A DNA stretch of 64,000 nt from Alphaproteobacteria bacterium (GCA_028285305.1 JANQPV010000077.1:62001-126000), one strand, 5' to 3'. Positions 9,007 to 19,423 are shown, counted from the stretch's first letter. The notes: generated by a model not told the origin, from the letters alone. Translations and numbers: made by a program.

Positions 9007-9796
9007 TTAAGCAATTCCCAGCTTAACGGAGGATTTCATACCATTCCCAACTCTTTCCGGCCGGATCCTCAAAGTGTTTGCGTCCGGATAACTGCGAATG
9101 ACAGGGTCGTTCTTGAACGTATACGGACAAGTACCGTAGGGCGCATAGTCGGCATGAGTTGCAAAAAACGTCCTTTGAGACCGCTTCATCGAAATAGAGT
9201 TGGGTGGTGAGTTGGCTTTCACCGGCCAAAAACACCTTCACATGGATATGCGGGATGCGCGGATCGTACCAACCGGGAAAGATGGTCTTGAAGGACACAA
9301 ATCCGTTTTCATCGGTGATTTGAGCGCCTCTTAGATAGGATTTTTGATTTGTCGGTTCGACGTGGGCATTGAGATCCCGGCTGCCGATGAGCCGCATTGT
9401 CTCAAGCGGTTTTCTGGCTAGGTCCTCTGGATAGGAACTATAGCGCCCGGCGGAATCGCAGTGCCAGATCTCCACAAGGGCATTTTCCACGGGAGTGCAG
9501 CCGCTCGCTCCGACCACCTGCAATGCCAAATCGTATTCAATGCCGGCGCGATCTTCCCTGATATCGCCGCGCACTGGGGCCTTCAGAAAATATGGACCTT
9601 CGGCTTGTTCCGGTGTGAGCACGCACAGATCGGAGGTCGATCCCAGAGCGTCGGAGATTTCCATGGCTTCGTTTTGGAATCGCGTGATTTGCCAACGAAA
9701 AAGGGAATTCCGGTTGGCGTACGCCGTTGCTGCAGCGGTCACTACCCCAGCGCTTCCCAGCAGAAAAGCTCTTCTCAACATCTGGTTCGTTCCCAT
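9007..9796 (-). CDS. Intradiol ring-cleavage dioxygenase-like protein with a probable frameshift near its 3' end
   Basis: LTPEQAEGPYF, VEIWHCDSAGRYS, PGWYDPRIPHIHVKVF. ORF track frame ends at 9023; the homologous-looking C-terminus (FATHADYAPYGTCPYTFKNDPVIR...) continues in another frame to 9007. Tat-like RRAFLLGSAG signal. Confidence 0.82.
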
Positions 9797-9984
9797 CCTA
9801 AATAGGGGTGTTGCCCATCTTCAATGATTGCACGGGGGTGTCAAGGCGTCGCCGCGCTAGGGAGTGCCCGTGAGCAGTCGTCTTTCGTTTCAACTTTAGG
9901 TGTTGCAGCGCCCAGAATTTGATGCTTTCATTTGAGCGACATTCTGGAGACGTCTTAACTGACACTAGAATTTGAGGGGGACAC

Positions 9985-11997
9985 ATGCGTAGACACTATC
10001 GAAAGCGCATTGGCAACTGCAAAGAAGATCATCGCAAGGAAAGTCATCGCGCCCACAAGAGTGTTCTTTCTTATGTGGTGATCATGGCGAGTTTGATCTG
10101 TGGTTTCGGCCAAACTTCAGCCAAGCCCCCATTGGATGTCTACGGTGCACTGCCCAGCGTCGAAGATTTTGCAATCTCTCCGGACGGGCAACGCTTTGCC
10201 TACTTGGTCAATGCTGAAGATGGCAGCGGATTGATCATAAGTGACTGGCATGGAAATCGAACAGGCACGCGTACGGATAACCTAAAGACACGCGGGATTG
10301 CGTTCAATGATAGCCGTTTCGTGATTCTGGGTGCATCTGATACCGCACGGTGGCATTACTTTCGAGGCCGGACAGAATATACTGGTGCTTTCTCTTACGA
10401 TTTTCAGAACAACAAGATTCGACAACTTCTCGCAGGCAACGAGTCTCTTTGGCCCGCTCAATCTGGATTGGGGCGGATCGCTGCGTATCAACAGGGATCG
10501 AGCGACGTCTATATGCCGGCTTATCTGGGCACGCCGCCCGCGAAGGCGAAATACGGCGTTATGAAAGTGAATTTGCAATCCGGAAAAGGACGCGTCCACG
10601 AACGCGGCAAATCAACCGCGACCGACTGGCTGGTCAATGTCGATGGATCCATAATCGCTCGGGAAGAATACAACGAAAAAACCAACCAGTATACGATTAG
10701 TGTGAAGAATGGAAATCAGTATAAAGAGATCTTCAGGCGCGAAGTTTCAATTCCCTACTTCTCCATCCATGGGCTGAACGGCAGCAAATCAGCAATCATC
10801 ATGTCGACAATGTCAGAAGACGGTGGGATCGGACCCCTATCTGAGTTGTCGTTTGACGGGAAGCTGTCTCCGATACGGTTCACATCAAAGGACTTCACAA
10901 TCGATAGATTGATCCTCGACCGAAATCGCACGGTGCTCGGCGCCCAGCTCTCTGGATTACTTCCCAGCTACGAGTTTTTCAATGATACTCTGGATAGAAA
11001 TGTGGCTCGGGTCCAAAACGTCTACGCCTCCGCCTCAACGACACTCGTCGATACAACGGACGACTTTAGCATCTTGATTTTCCTAATCCAAGGCGACGGC
11101 GTTGCCCCCGCCTACTATCGCTTTGATGCTGCTGCCAACCAATTAGCCAGAATCGTTGGTGTGTATGCGGATATAGAGGACAAAGACGTCGCGAACGTCA
11201 GCACAGTCGAGTATCGCGCACGGGATGGCCTGAAGATCACCGCGATCGTTACTCGCCCAAGGAATTGGACGAAAGGAAAAGCCTATCCCACAATCATGTT
11301 ACCCCATGGCGGTCCGGCCACTTACGATGCGGTCGGGTTCGATTGGCTGGCCCAATCCTTCGCGAGCAGAGGTTATCTGGTCATGCAGCCCAACTTTAGG
11401 GGATCGTGGGGATTTGGCAACGCGTTCATGCAGTCCGGATACGGAGAGTGGGGGCGCGGCTCGATGCAACACGACATCACGGACGGACTGAAACGGCTTA
11501 TCGAAATGGGATGGACCGATCCCAATCGAGTCTGCATTATTGGTGCAAGCTACGGAGGGTATGCAGCACTTGCCGGCGGCGCCTTTACTCCGGATTTGTA
11601 TGCGTGCATCGGTGCCATTGCGCCTGTGTCAGACTTGCCTCGCATGATCTATGATGAGGTATATGTCCGAGGCCGCGACAACTGGGTGGTCGAGTACTGG
11701 AAACAGTTGATTGGCGACCCGCGGGCAGAACGCAGCCGATTGAATCAGATTTCTCCAGCGAAGAACGCTAGTTCTTTCAAGGCACCTGTTCTCCTTCTGC
11801 ACGGCAGCGATGATACCGTGGTGCCCTACAGGCACAGCCAGCTCATGGAATCAGCGCTCAGGCAGGAAGGAAAGACCGTCAAACTCGTGCGGCTGAAGGG
11901 CGAAGACCACTGGCTCTCGCTCAGTGAAACACGCACACAGACTTTGAAGGAGCTGCACAAGTTTGTAGGAGTCTCTATCGGTCCAGGAATACCTTAG
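9985..11997 (+). CDS. S9-family prolyl oligopeptidase-like serine peptidase, secreted
   Basis: C-terminal alpha/beta-hydrolase with nucleophile GASYGGYAAL, LLHGSDDTVVP (Asp), GEDHWLS (His); N-terminal beta-propeller-like region; hydrophobic leader. Confidence 0.9.
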   Translation: MRRHYRKRIGNCKEDHRKESHRAHKSVLSYVVIMASLICGFGQTSAKPPLDVYGALPSVEDFAISPDGQRFAYLVNAEDGSGLIISDWHGNRTGTRTDNLKTRGIAFNDSRFVILGASDTARWHYFRGRTEYTGAFSYDFQNNKIRQLLAGNESLWPAQSGLGRIAAYQQGSSDVYMPAYLGTPPAKAKYGVMKVNLQSGKGRVHERGKSTATDWLVNVDGSIIAREEYNEKTNQYTISVKNGNQYKEIFRREVSIPYFSIHGLNGSKSAIIMSTMSEDGGIGPLSELSFDGKLSPIRFTSKDFTIDRLILDRNRTVLGAQLSGLLPSYEFFNDTLDRNVARVQNVYASASTTLVDTTDDFSILIFLIQGDGVAPAYYRFDAAANQLARIVGVYADIEDKDVANVSTVEYRARDGLKITAIVTRPRNWTKGKAYPTIMLPHGGPATYDAVGFDWLAQSFASRGYLVMQPNFRGSWGFGNAFMQSGYGEWGRGSMQHDITDGLKRLIEMGWTDPNRVCIIGASYGGYAALAGGAFTPDLYACIGAIAPVSDLPRMIYDEVYVRGRDNWVVEYWKQLIGDPRAERSRLNQISPAKNASSFKAPVLLLHGSDDTVVPYRHSQLMESALRQEGKTVKLVRLKGEDHWLSLSETRTQTLKELHKFVGVSIGPGIP

Positions 11998-12165
11998 GGC
12001 GTTTCTGGAGCCGGAGGTAAACCTCTAACTCTCGCTGTAGGTCGCTGTAGGCTGCAGAGAGCCATGTTTTAGTTCCCTGCGGCACTTGCGTCTCGTCCTT
12101 TGAGTTTAGGAAGCGCGCTTAGGCCGAGAAACTCGAAAATCGCCGTGTCCGAACACTGGAGCCAC

Positions 12166-12440
12166 CTAACGGATCGGCCCCTCAAAGGTGTCATTGAAAT
12201 ATCCATAGATGGCTGCGGGCGGCACGATCGCCCCAAGTGCCAAACACAAGGTCGTAACGGTCCTCGGAAAATACCCAGCACCGAAGGACAGGTCGATGAG
12301 GAGAACGGCCATAAAGATCGGTGGCACGCTCAAGACATTGAAGAAATAATACTGAATACTGACGAAAAGAATGATTGCCAGTGCGACGATACGGAGAGTA
12401 GGTGCCAGGGTCTCCAGGTCTTCATTCCGTTGAAGCGAAG
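12166..12440 (-). CDS. Possible small membrane protein, start codon unclear
   Basis: Hand translation: ...LETLAPTLRIVALAIILFVSIQYYFFNVLSVPPIFMAVLLIDLSFGAGYFPRTVTTLCLALGAIVPPAAIYGYFNDTFEGPIR*; TM-like, directly downstream of the SDR; no in-frame ATG/GTG/TTG near the 5' end. Confidence 0.3.
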
Positions 12441-12460
12441 TTTGCCTATTTTTCCTCCGA

Positions 12461-13285
12461 TCACCGCTTTCGCATCTTCGGTGTGGCCCCCTTGATAATC
12501 TGATCGATCATGCCCTGGGGAGCGATACGTCTGACGAGGGAGATGATCTTTGCCCGGTCCATTGGATAACGCAGTTTGCGTCTCTTGCTTTGGATGACTT
12601 CGTCGATCTTGTCCGCCACCATTTGAGGCGTCAACTTGCTTTCACGCGTGTCTTTTCCCATCATTTCCGCCATTTTGTGGGAGAGTGAGTCCGGCCCTGC
12701 GCCTGACGCCATCTTGAGATGATCCCCCGTGGACGGACGATCCATACGCATTGCAACGGGCTGCATAATGACGACATCAATGTTGTAGGGTTTCATTTCG
12801 TGATAAAGGGCTTCGCTAAAGGCTTCGAGAGCAAACTTGGACGATGTGTAGCTGGATAGATAGGGGACCGCCAAAAGACCGCCTAAAGAGCTCATTGTTA
12901 GAATGAGTCCCCCTGACTGGTTCTTCATCGAAGGGATGACTTGCCTGCAGATGTTGGCGAGACCGAGCACATTGATGTCGTAGACGCGTGAAACCTCTTC
13001 CAGGGACGTTTCTTCGACCGTTCCCAAGATCATTTCATTTACGCAGTTCACAACCGCATCAATACGCCCCATCTTTTCAATCGCCTTATCGATACAAGCT
13101 TTTACTGATGCCTCGTCCACTACGTCCATCGGCAGCATGGGGAAGGAATAGACCCCTTCATCCGTGGGCGGTGACCGCATGGTGCCACAAACAGTCATGC
13201 CGTTCGATTGCAGGGTTTCAGCGACGATCTGACCGAGACCACCCGATGCGCCACAAACCAGGATACGTTTCGATGCGCTTGCCAT
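12461..13285 (-). CDS. Short-chain dehydrogenase/reductase (SDR)
   Basis: CGASGGLGQIVAETL, S-Y-K catalytic pattern SSLGG...YLSSYTSSKFALE; RBS ggaggag before ATG 13285. Confidence 0.92.
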   Translation of the reverse strand: MASASKRILVCGASGGLGQIVAETLQSNGMTVCGTMRSPPTDEGVYSFPMLPMDVVDEASVKACIDKAIEKMGRIDAVVNCVNEMILGTVEETSLEEVSRVYDINVLGLANICRQVIPSMKNQSGGLILTMSSLGGLLAVPYLSSYTSSKFALEAFSEALYHEMKPYNIDVVIMQPVAMRMDRPSTGDHLKMASGAGPDSLSHKMAEMMGKDTRESKLTPQMVADKIDEVIQSKRRKLRYPMDRAKIISLVRRIAPQGMIDQIIKGATPKMRKR

Positions 13286-13368
13286 TTGCTCCTCCGGCAA
13301 TCCGATGCTTGTTCGTTGCCCACCGGCTGTACGATGTCTTCAACTAAGACTAATTATGCGATGCATCG

Positions 13369-13418
13369 TACTTAGCTATTTTAATTATGTCAATCTACAT
13401 AATTAAAATAGCTAAGTA
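13369..13418. repeat. AT-rich inverted repeat, 22-bp perfect arms with 6-bp spacer
   Basis: tacttagctattttaattatgt-caatct-acataattaaaatagctaagta. Confidence 0.9.
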
Positions 13419-13554
13419 TGCCTAGGTGCGTCATTTGAGGATTACGTGTGGAGATCTGTCTGCTCCGGCCGATAAGGCAGAGCATTTCGCCGATGGGTGC
13501 GGCGGTCGTCAGTATGAACTCTTTCTAATGTAAGGGGGTATGCGGACTAAAATG

Positions 13555-13974
13555 TCAATCTTTTTGGATGCGTGTCCCTCGCGGCACCAAGCGGTGCGTC
13601 TTGATCTTCCACTCCCCACTTATACGGACCATCTTGGTTTCGTAGGTCGCCCAAAGCGTGAGGGTCGTGTCCGGAGCATCTTTCATATAGTGCAACGCTT
13701 GGACATCGGTCCGGCAGTTGGCGGTATCGCCGTCCACGGTTGCTAACTGTGGCGCCATCATGTGCTGGGTGGCGCCGAATTGTTCCAGGGCGCCAACGAC
13801 ATGGTCCCGCCAGGCGTCTGCGCCTTTGATCGGTTCCGGCGTGAAATCAAACACCTCTACATCGTCGGCAAAGCATGAGCGATACAGGTCCATATCGCGC
13901 TCATCCACGCCCTTTGCGTAGCGCAGCATCACGTCCATCAAGGCGATACGGTCTTCGGCGTATTGGTTCGACAT
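13555..13974 (-). CDS. SnoaL-like / NTF2-fold protein (nuclear transport factor 2 family)
   Basis: 139 aa; DRIALMDVMLRYAKGVDERDMDLYRSCFADDVEV... typical SnoaL_4 layout. Confidence 0.85.
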   Translation of the reverse strand: MSNQYAEDRIALMDVMLRYAKGVDERDMDLYRSCFADDVEVFDFTPEPIKGADAWRDHVVGALEQFGATQHMMAPQLATVDGDTANCRTDVQALHYMKDAPDTTLTLWATYETKMVRISGEWKIKTHRLVPRGTRIQKD

Positions 13975-14193
13975 GAGATCCCTCCTCTAATTGCATGCCT
14001 TCGGCCCTTCGTGCGGCTTAGGTGAACAGTAGCTTGCCCAAGAGGCTTTTGGAACCTGTCGTGACGGAGGCATGAAGAATCTGCCTCCCGCCCAATCTGT
14101 TGGCCTGCTTGCGCGTCATTCCCTCCCCGTGATCTAACCGGTAAACGCGTACGGGGGTCGATACCCTCAAGGGAGAGTTTTGAGGCGACAGAT

Positions 14194-15993
14194 ATGACGA
14201 GCGATCGGGAATTGGCCCGGCACAGTCTGCGGATGCTGTTCGCGCGCAACCATGTGGCCAGCTATATGCACGTGTTTGTGGCGGCGCTGGTGGCGTTTGT
14301 CATGACGTCCTCGGAAACCGTGCCGCTATGGCGGGGCCTCTTGTTTGTTGCGGGGCTCGCGGCCATCCTCACTTTTCAGATCCGGCTTGCGTCCCGGAAT
14401 GTTCAGCGGGACTGGAGCGATGCGGAATTCCTTCGTGTTAGACGCCAATTCGATGCCTCGGCGATTGGAGTCGGCGCCCTTTGGGGCTTCTGCAGCTTCT
14501 TTTTGTTTCCAAGCGGAGATCCGGAGCGGCAACTCTTTCTCACGTTCGTGATTGGCGGCATGTGTCTGAGTGCTGTCGGTACCCAAGGGATGAGCCTGAG
14601 AACCTGCTATTCTTCCATCATCCCCGGACTGTCTCCCCTGGCCTTAAGGTATGTCCTGGAAGGAGGTTTGAACAATTGGCTGTCGGGTTTTCTTTTGTTT
14701 TGTTTCCTCGTCGTGATCGTGGCCTTGGCCCGCAAAATAAACGACTTTATGCTGCAGGCCTTCCGTCTACAGATGGAAAAAGACGACTTGCTTGAGGATC
14801 TACACGAGCAAGCGGAGGCCCTTCAATCAGCGCGCTCCGACGCCGATGAGGCCAACCTTGCGAAATCCAGGTTCTTGGCCCAGGCAAGTCACGACTTGCG
14901 GCAACCCCTGCACGCGATCAGCCTGTTCGTCGAGTCTTTGCCCAACGCAAAGTCCGAGACGGAGCGCCAAGACATCATGAGCCGCGTGCGGCAATCGCTT
15001 GATGTATTGACGAAATTGTTCGATTCCCTTTTGGATGTCACGCTCTTGGACACGGGCGGTATCGAAGTGAAACGCCAAGTCTTTCGGCCAAGTGATCTCA
15101 TTGCGGAACTTGAACGGGATTTCGAACTTGTGGCGCAAGCCTGTCAGGTGGAATTGCGGACGGTACGGTCCAGCGCGGCCGTGGAAAGCGACCCAGTGCT
15201 TGTGCGGCGCATGCTGCAGAATCTTATTTCCAATGCGATACGCCACGCGGAGGGGGGCCGCGTGCTCATCGGTTGTCGGAGACGCGGGGAGAGCCTTTCC
15301 ATCCAAGTGGCCGATAATGGACCTGGCATCGCCGCGGAGGATCAGAAGCGCATATTTACGGAATTCACGCGTCTTGACGCCTCGAGAATGGGCGCCGGTG
15401 CAAGCCCAGGTCTCGGGCTTGGTTTGTCGATCGTCAAACGCGTGGCCGATGAACTTGATTTGTCCGTGCACCTGCAATCGAAGGTGGGCCGAGGATCTCT
15501 CTTTTCTATTGACGGATTCTCTCTCGCCTCACCCGACCATCTTGAACCGATTGTCCGTTTCCAGGAAGCGACAAGCGGCTTTGGCGGGGCACATGTGTTC
15601 GTCCTTGACGATGATCCAGAGACGCTTGAGGCAACCAAACTCTTGCTCACACGCTGGGGGTGCCGTGTCTCCGCCTCTCAGGATTGGACGGATCTGCTCA
15701 AGGCTGCGCCCGATGTGATTGTCTGCGACTTTGAGATCAGCCCGGAGATGACCGGCCTTGATGTTCTTGATCGCTGGGCGGACGAAAAAGGCCCGCAGCC
15801 TCCGGTCATCATGATTTCAGGTCACTCGTCCCAAGAGTTAGAGGTGGCCGCACACGATCGCGGGTTTCCTCTTTTGCACAAACCGATCCGGCCTGTGCAA
15901 CTGCGGTCAGCGCTGCTCAATGCTCTCTCATCCTCACGTGAATCCACGGCTTGCGGCGAAAGACGCGGCCGCCGAGCGCGTACTCACATTTAA
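14194..15993 (+). CDS. Hybrid sensor histidine kinase with C-terminal receiver domain
   Basis: Multi-TM N-terminus, coiled coil, H-box [19 protein letters not shown], HATPase [35 protein letters not shown]...VIVCDFEIS. Confidence 0.92.
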   Translation: MTSDRELARHSLRMLFARNHVASYMHVFVAALVAFVMTSSETVPLWRGLLFVAGLAAILTFQIRLASRNVQRDWSDAEFLRVRRQFDASAIGVGALWGFCSFFLFPSGDPERQLFLTFVIGGMCLSAVGTQGMSLRTCYSSIIPGLSPLALRYVLEGGLNNWLSGFLLFCFLVVIVALARKINDFMLQAFRLQMEKDDLLEDLHEQAEALQSARSDADEANLAKSRFLAQASHDLRQPLHAISLFVESLPNAKSETERQDIMSRVRQSLDVLTKLFDSLLDVTLLDTGGIEVKRQVFRPSDLIAELERDFELVAQACQVELRTVRSSAAVESDPVLVRRMLQNLISNAIRHAEGGRVLIGCRRRGESLSIQVADNGPGIAAEDQKRIFTEFTRLDASRMGAGASPGLGLGLSIVKRVADELDLSVHLQSKVGRGSLFSIDGFSLASPDHLEPIVRFQEATSGFGGAHVFVLDDDPETLEATKLLLTRWGCRVSASQDWTDLLKAAPDVIVCDFEISPEMTGLDVLDRWADEKGPQPPVIMISGHSSQELEVAAHDRGFPLLHKPIRPVQLRSALLNALSSSRESTACGERRGRRARTHI

Positions 15994-16560
15994 TACTTTG
16001 AGTAGTGCTGAGACGTGAATCCGGACAGTATACGGAGATATGTCGAGCTCGCGAGCAATTTCCTTATTGGACAATCCACGGGAGATGTAACGCAGGACTT
16101 CGAGCTGGCGCGGTGTAAGCAAAGCGAAAACATCCTCGCCGACCTCGGTGCGTCCGACCGGACCTGTGGCTCTGAGGACCACCGTCTCGCCATCCATTAC
16201 CGCCAAAAAGGCGGCGGACATATCATCTGGACGCGCTGTTTTTGAGATAAATCCATTAGCGCCATCGTTCATAATACTGTCGATCAACTCGTTGTCGTGG
16301 ACCATCGACACCACCACGATCGGTGTGAGCGGTAACTTACGGCGAAGGGCAACGAAGTCTCGGCCCGCATCAAAACCTGGAAACACAAGGTCAAGCAGCA
16401 CAAGATCGGGCGCGTGTTCGGATCTCAGAGCATCAAGCGCCCTTGCAAGGCCCGCCTGATCACCGACTTCTGTGATTTCGGCGCCTTCGAAGAGATTGCG
16501 CAGCATAACCGACATGCCGCTGCGAAACACCGGGTGATCGTCCACCAGCACGATTTTCAT
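15934..16560 (-). CDS. LuxR/NarL-family response regulator
   Basis: [22 protein letters not shown], phospho-Asp [56 protein letters not shown]. Confidence 0.93.
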   Translation of the reverse strand: MKIVLVDDHPVFRSGMSVMLRNLFEGAEITEVGDQAGLARALDALRSEHAPDLVLLDLVFPGFDAGRDFVALRRKLPLTPIVVVSMVHDNELIDSIMNDGANGFISKTARPDDMSAAFLAVMDGETVVLRATGPVGRTEVGEDVFALLTPRQLEVLRYISRGLSNKEIARELDISPYTVRIHVSALLKVLNVSTRSAAASFAASRGFT

Positions 16561-16717
16561 ATCGTCGAACCCTCCCGGGTCCCACACTACATGATTTCGT
16601 ACGCCCAATGTCGGATTCACGCGAAAGCAACCTTCATAAGACTTTCGTCTTCGCTTCTCCTCACCAAAGCGAATAAAACCGCGCCCGTACAAGTAGGACG
16701 GATGTGCTACCCGTGCG

Positions 16718-16740
16718 CCTAGTACATCTGTACAACTAGG
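16718..16740. promoter_or_regulatory. Inverted repeat in the RR/VWA divergent intergenic region, possible operator
   Basis: cctagt-acatctgtaca-actagg. Confidence 0.3.
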
Positions 16741-16811
16741 CCCGACTGCCAAAATGGAAGAGTCTTTTTGGGATTCGGCAGCTCGAAGTGGCTGTCTGAC
16801 GGGAGGAACTC

Positions 16812-18719
16812 ATGCGGGACTCAATTTTTCTGGCTGCCAAGCTGGCGGCTGCGCTCTACCTTCTTTTGACTCCTTTGAACGCCTCCGCCCAGGAGCCGGC
16901 TTCACCGCAAGACGGAACCGCACCAGGAAAAGTATTATTCGTCTACGATTCATCCAACTCAATGTGGGGCGAGCTGTCCGATCAGTCGCGCAAATACGAA
17001 GCCGGCCGCAGCGCCTTGGCGTCGATATTGGGCAGCGGGTTGGCTGACCGCGAGATCGGATTTCGCGCCTACGGTCATCGCCGCGCCGCGGACTGCCGCG
17101 ATACGGAGCTCATGGTCCCGTTCGGCCAGACCGATGAAACGAAGGCGCAAATCAACACGTCGGTTGCAGGCATGACTCCGAAGGGCAAGACACCGATCAC
17201 TTACAGCTTGCAAGAAGGATTGAAGGATTTCGAGGGCGCCCCAGGCGAGATTCTATTGATCAGTGACGGGATCGAAACCTGTGATTCAGATCCGTGCGAT
17301 TTGATGCGGGAGTGGCGCACTGCAGATATCAAAATTCGCGTCCATGTGGTGGGCGTGGGCTTAAACGAATTGGAACGGGAGGCGATGTCCTGCATCGCCG
17401 AAGAATCGGGCGGGGAGTATTTCGACGCCGATTCCGCATCCGAATTTGAAACCGCTCTGTCTGAAGCCAGCGAAGCGATGGAGAATCCGGCCGACCCCAA
17501 ACCGATCGACGCAGAGAAAGGGTACGGCATCATCATCACGGCGAAAGACTCAACGGGCCGGGAATATCATGGTTCGGGTAAGCTGTTTTTCGGCGGAGCC
17601 GAAATTGGATTGGTTCGAACAAAGGGACGAGGCCGGAACGTTGTCGAAAAACCAGGCGACTATGAGGTGGAAGTCGGCCCCCTCCTCCGGGATGGATCCG
17701 TCTACGAACCAGTTCGTCAAACGGTCACCGTCGCCGAGCCGGGCGATACGCGTGTGGAGGTTCTGGTAGAGGCTCCCGCCCGTGTTTCTGCAACGTTCAC
17801 GGAAAATGGCGAAACGCATCCTGGGTCTTTTGTAACCGCATTCCAGGAGGACAAGAAATCTTTTGGATTTCGCGCCTTCGACGAGGCTTTGGCCCGGCCT
17901 GGCACGTATGAATTCCACGCTAAGCCAAATGACGACAATTCCCTAAAAGTCAATGCAACGTTGATCACTGGGGAGACCACCGTCGTCGCCTTCGAACTCA
18001 TCCAAACAATCAAAAATTATATCGTCTATAGACTGCCAAACGGCGACATCATCAAGCGCCATGGCGAGCTTTGGCGAGACGGCGAAAACGTCTATACGGT
18101 CTATTCCGGCAATGGTGTGCTGGCACAGCCAGGCGTGTACGAACTGCATTCGCCGGACCAGAACGTTCCACTGACGCCCACTCAGATCGAGCTAAAGACA
18201 GACGGCGAAACCATCGAAGTCCCGCTCGATGCCGGTTGGGTGAAAATCATCTTTCCTCCTGATGACTATAACTATGTGGGTAATCCCGACCGGGCCTTCT
18301 TGGGTTCCATCGAGCGCGGAAACAGCAGCTATGCCCGTCCGGACGTGCTCATTCCGGTGGCACCGGGGACATACAAGGTCGAAGGGCCCACTTCGCGGGG
18401 GTTCTTCGAAACTCCAGAGGTGACGGTCGCCAGCGAGCAAACGGTCGACGTGATCATGACACCCAAGCCGGTGGGCGAGCTTGTAGTGACGTATGCTCCG
18501 TCTTCTAATTATCTTAAAGCGCCGGATCGGGCTTCGGCCTATGCGCTGGACGGTCAGCGGATCATCGGAGGAATCTTGCGGCCCGGCGATGTTCGCAAAT
18601 TTCTACCGGGGAGATACAGGATCGACGGCTGGCAATATGCAGGTGACGTGGAATCTCAAGAAATCACGATCGATGCCGGTCAGCGTACGGAAGTCGTGCT
18701 GAAACTTCGCGGTGAATAA
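16812..18719 (+). CDS. Secreted von Willebrand factor A (VWA) domain protein with repeat-like beta-rich C-terminus
   Basis: Signal peptide; MIDAS VLFVYDSSNSMWGEL (DxSxS); GKTPITYSLQ; LLISDGIETCDSDPC. Confidence 0.9.
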   Translation: MRDSIFLAAKLAAALYLLLTPLNASAQEPASPQDGTAPGKVLFVYDSSNSMWGELSDQSRKYEAGRSALASILGSGLADREIGFRAYGHRRAADCRDTELMVPFGQTDETKAQINTSVAGMTPKGKTPITYSLQEGLKDFEGAPGEILLISDGIETCDSDPCDLMREWRTADIKIRVHVVGVGLNELEREAMSCIAEESGGEYFDADSASEFETALSEASEAMENPADPKPIDAEKGYGIIITAKDSTGREYHGSGKLFFGGAEIGLVRTKGRGRNVVEKPGDYEVEVGPLLRDGSVYEPVRQTVTVAEPGDTRVEVLVEAPARVSATFTENGETHPGSFVTAFQEDKKSFGFRAFDEALARPGTYEFHAKPNDDNSLKVNATLITGETTVVAFELIQTIKNYIVYRLPNGDIIKRHGELWRDGENVYTVYSGNGVLAQPGVYELHSPDQNVPLTPTQIELKTDGETIEVPLDAGWVKIIFPPDDYNYVGNPDRAFLGSIERGNSSYARPDVLIPVAPGTYKVEGPTSRGFFETPEVTVASEQTVDVIMTPKPVGELVVTYAPSSNYLKAPDRASAYALDGQRIIGGILRPGDVRKFLPGRYRIDGWQYAGDVESQEITIDAGQRTEVVLKLRGE

Positions 18720-18742
18720 CCCAAATACAAAAGGAGGTTGTT

Positions 18743-19393
18743 ATGAATAAGACCGCTCTTACCTTGAGTGCTGCGTGCCTGATTGTGGCGTGTGACGGAT
18801 CCAGCTCTGCAAATGATGGGACACCCAAACTGCATCCGGTCGACGAGGCGTGCGTCGAGTATGAGATGTCTGGACAGATGCAAAACGGCACAACGGTCCG
18901 GTGCCACCGGGACTTTGGATACGAACAGTATGAAATCCAAAATGTGTCAGTAGGTATTATGGGTATGACGCAGACCACGAATTCCCACAATATTACTATT
19001 GGCGATACAATCTACGCGATTAATCTGGATACTAACACCGGCACTCAAACGACGAACCCGATGTATCAAAGCTTTGCCGATGCCCTCCAGAATTCGAGCC
19101 CGGAAGAAATGTCTGCCACGTTCTTGAACGCCATGGGCATGACACCCACCGGCAGCAGTCAGACCATCGCGGGCGTCTCGTGCGATAATTACAGCTCTGC
19201 CAACATGGGCACGGCTTGCTTTACATCGGACGGATTGATGCTGGAGCAGAGCTTCATGGGCAGTACGACGCGAGCGACTTCAGTTGCTTATGCGGCCGGT
19301 GACGACGCAAACTATACACTCTATCAGAACGTTCCTATTACTCAGGGGCCGGATTTATCCAACGGACTGGGTGGCCTGTTTGGGCAGCAATAG
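18743..19393 (+). CDS. Putative lipoprotein of unknown function
   Basis: Signal peptide with lipobox-like LIVAC; RBS aaaggagg upstream; no recognised domain. Confidence 0.75.
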   Translation: MNKTALTLSAACLIVACDGSSSANDGTPKLHPVDEACVEYEMSGQMQNGTTVRCHRDFGYEQYEIQNVSVGIMGMTQTTNSHNITIGDTIYAINLDTNTGTQTTNPMYQSFADALQNSSPEEMSATFLNAMGMTPTGSSQTIAGVSCDNYSSANMGTACFTSDGLMLEQSFMGSTTRATSVAYAAGDDANYTLYQNVPITQGPDLSNGLGGLFGQQ

Positions 19394-19423
19394 GCAAAGC
19401 GCCACCTCTGACCTTCCTTTTCA

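Noticed and set aside
12100-12495. 131-aa plus-strand ORF
   Set aside because: Composition is polar and low-quality; the minus strand of the same stretch has a more plausible membrane-protein frame, itself uncertain.
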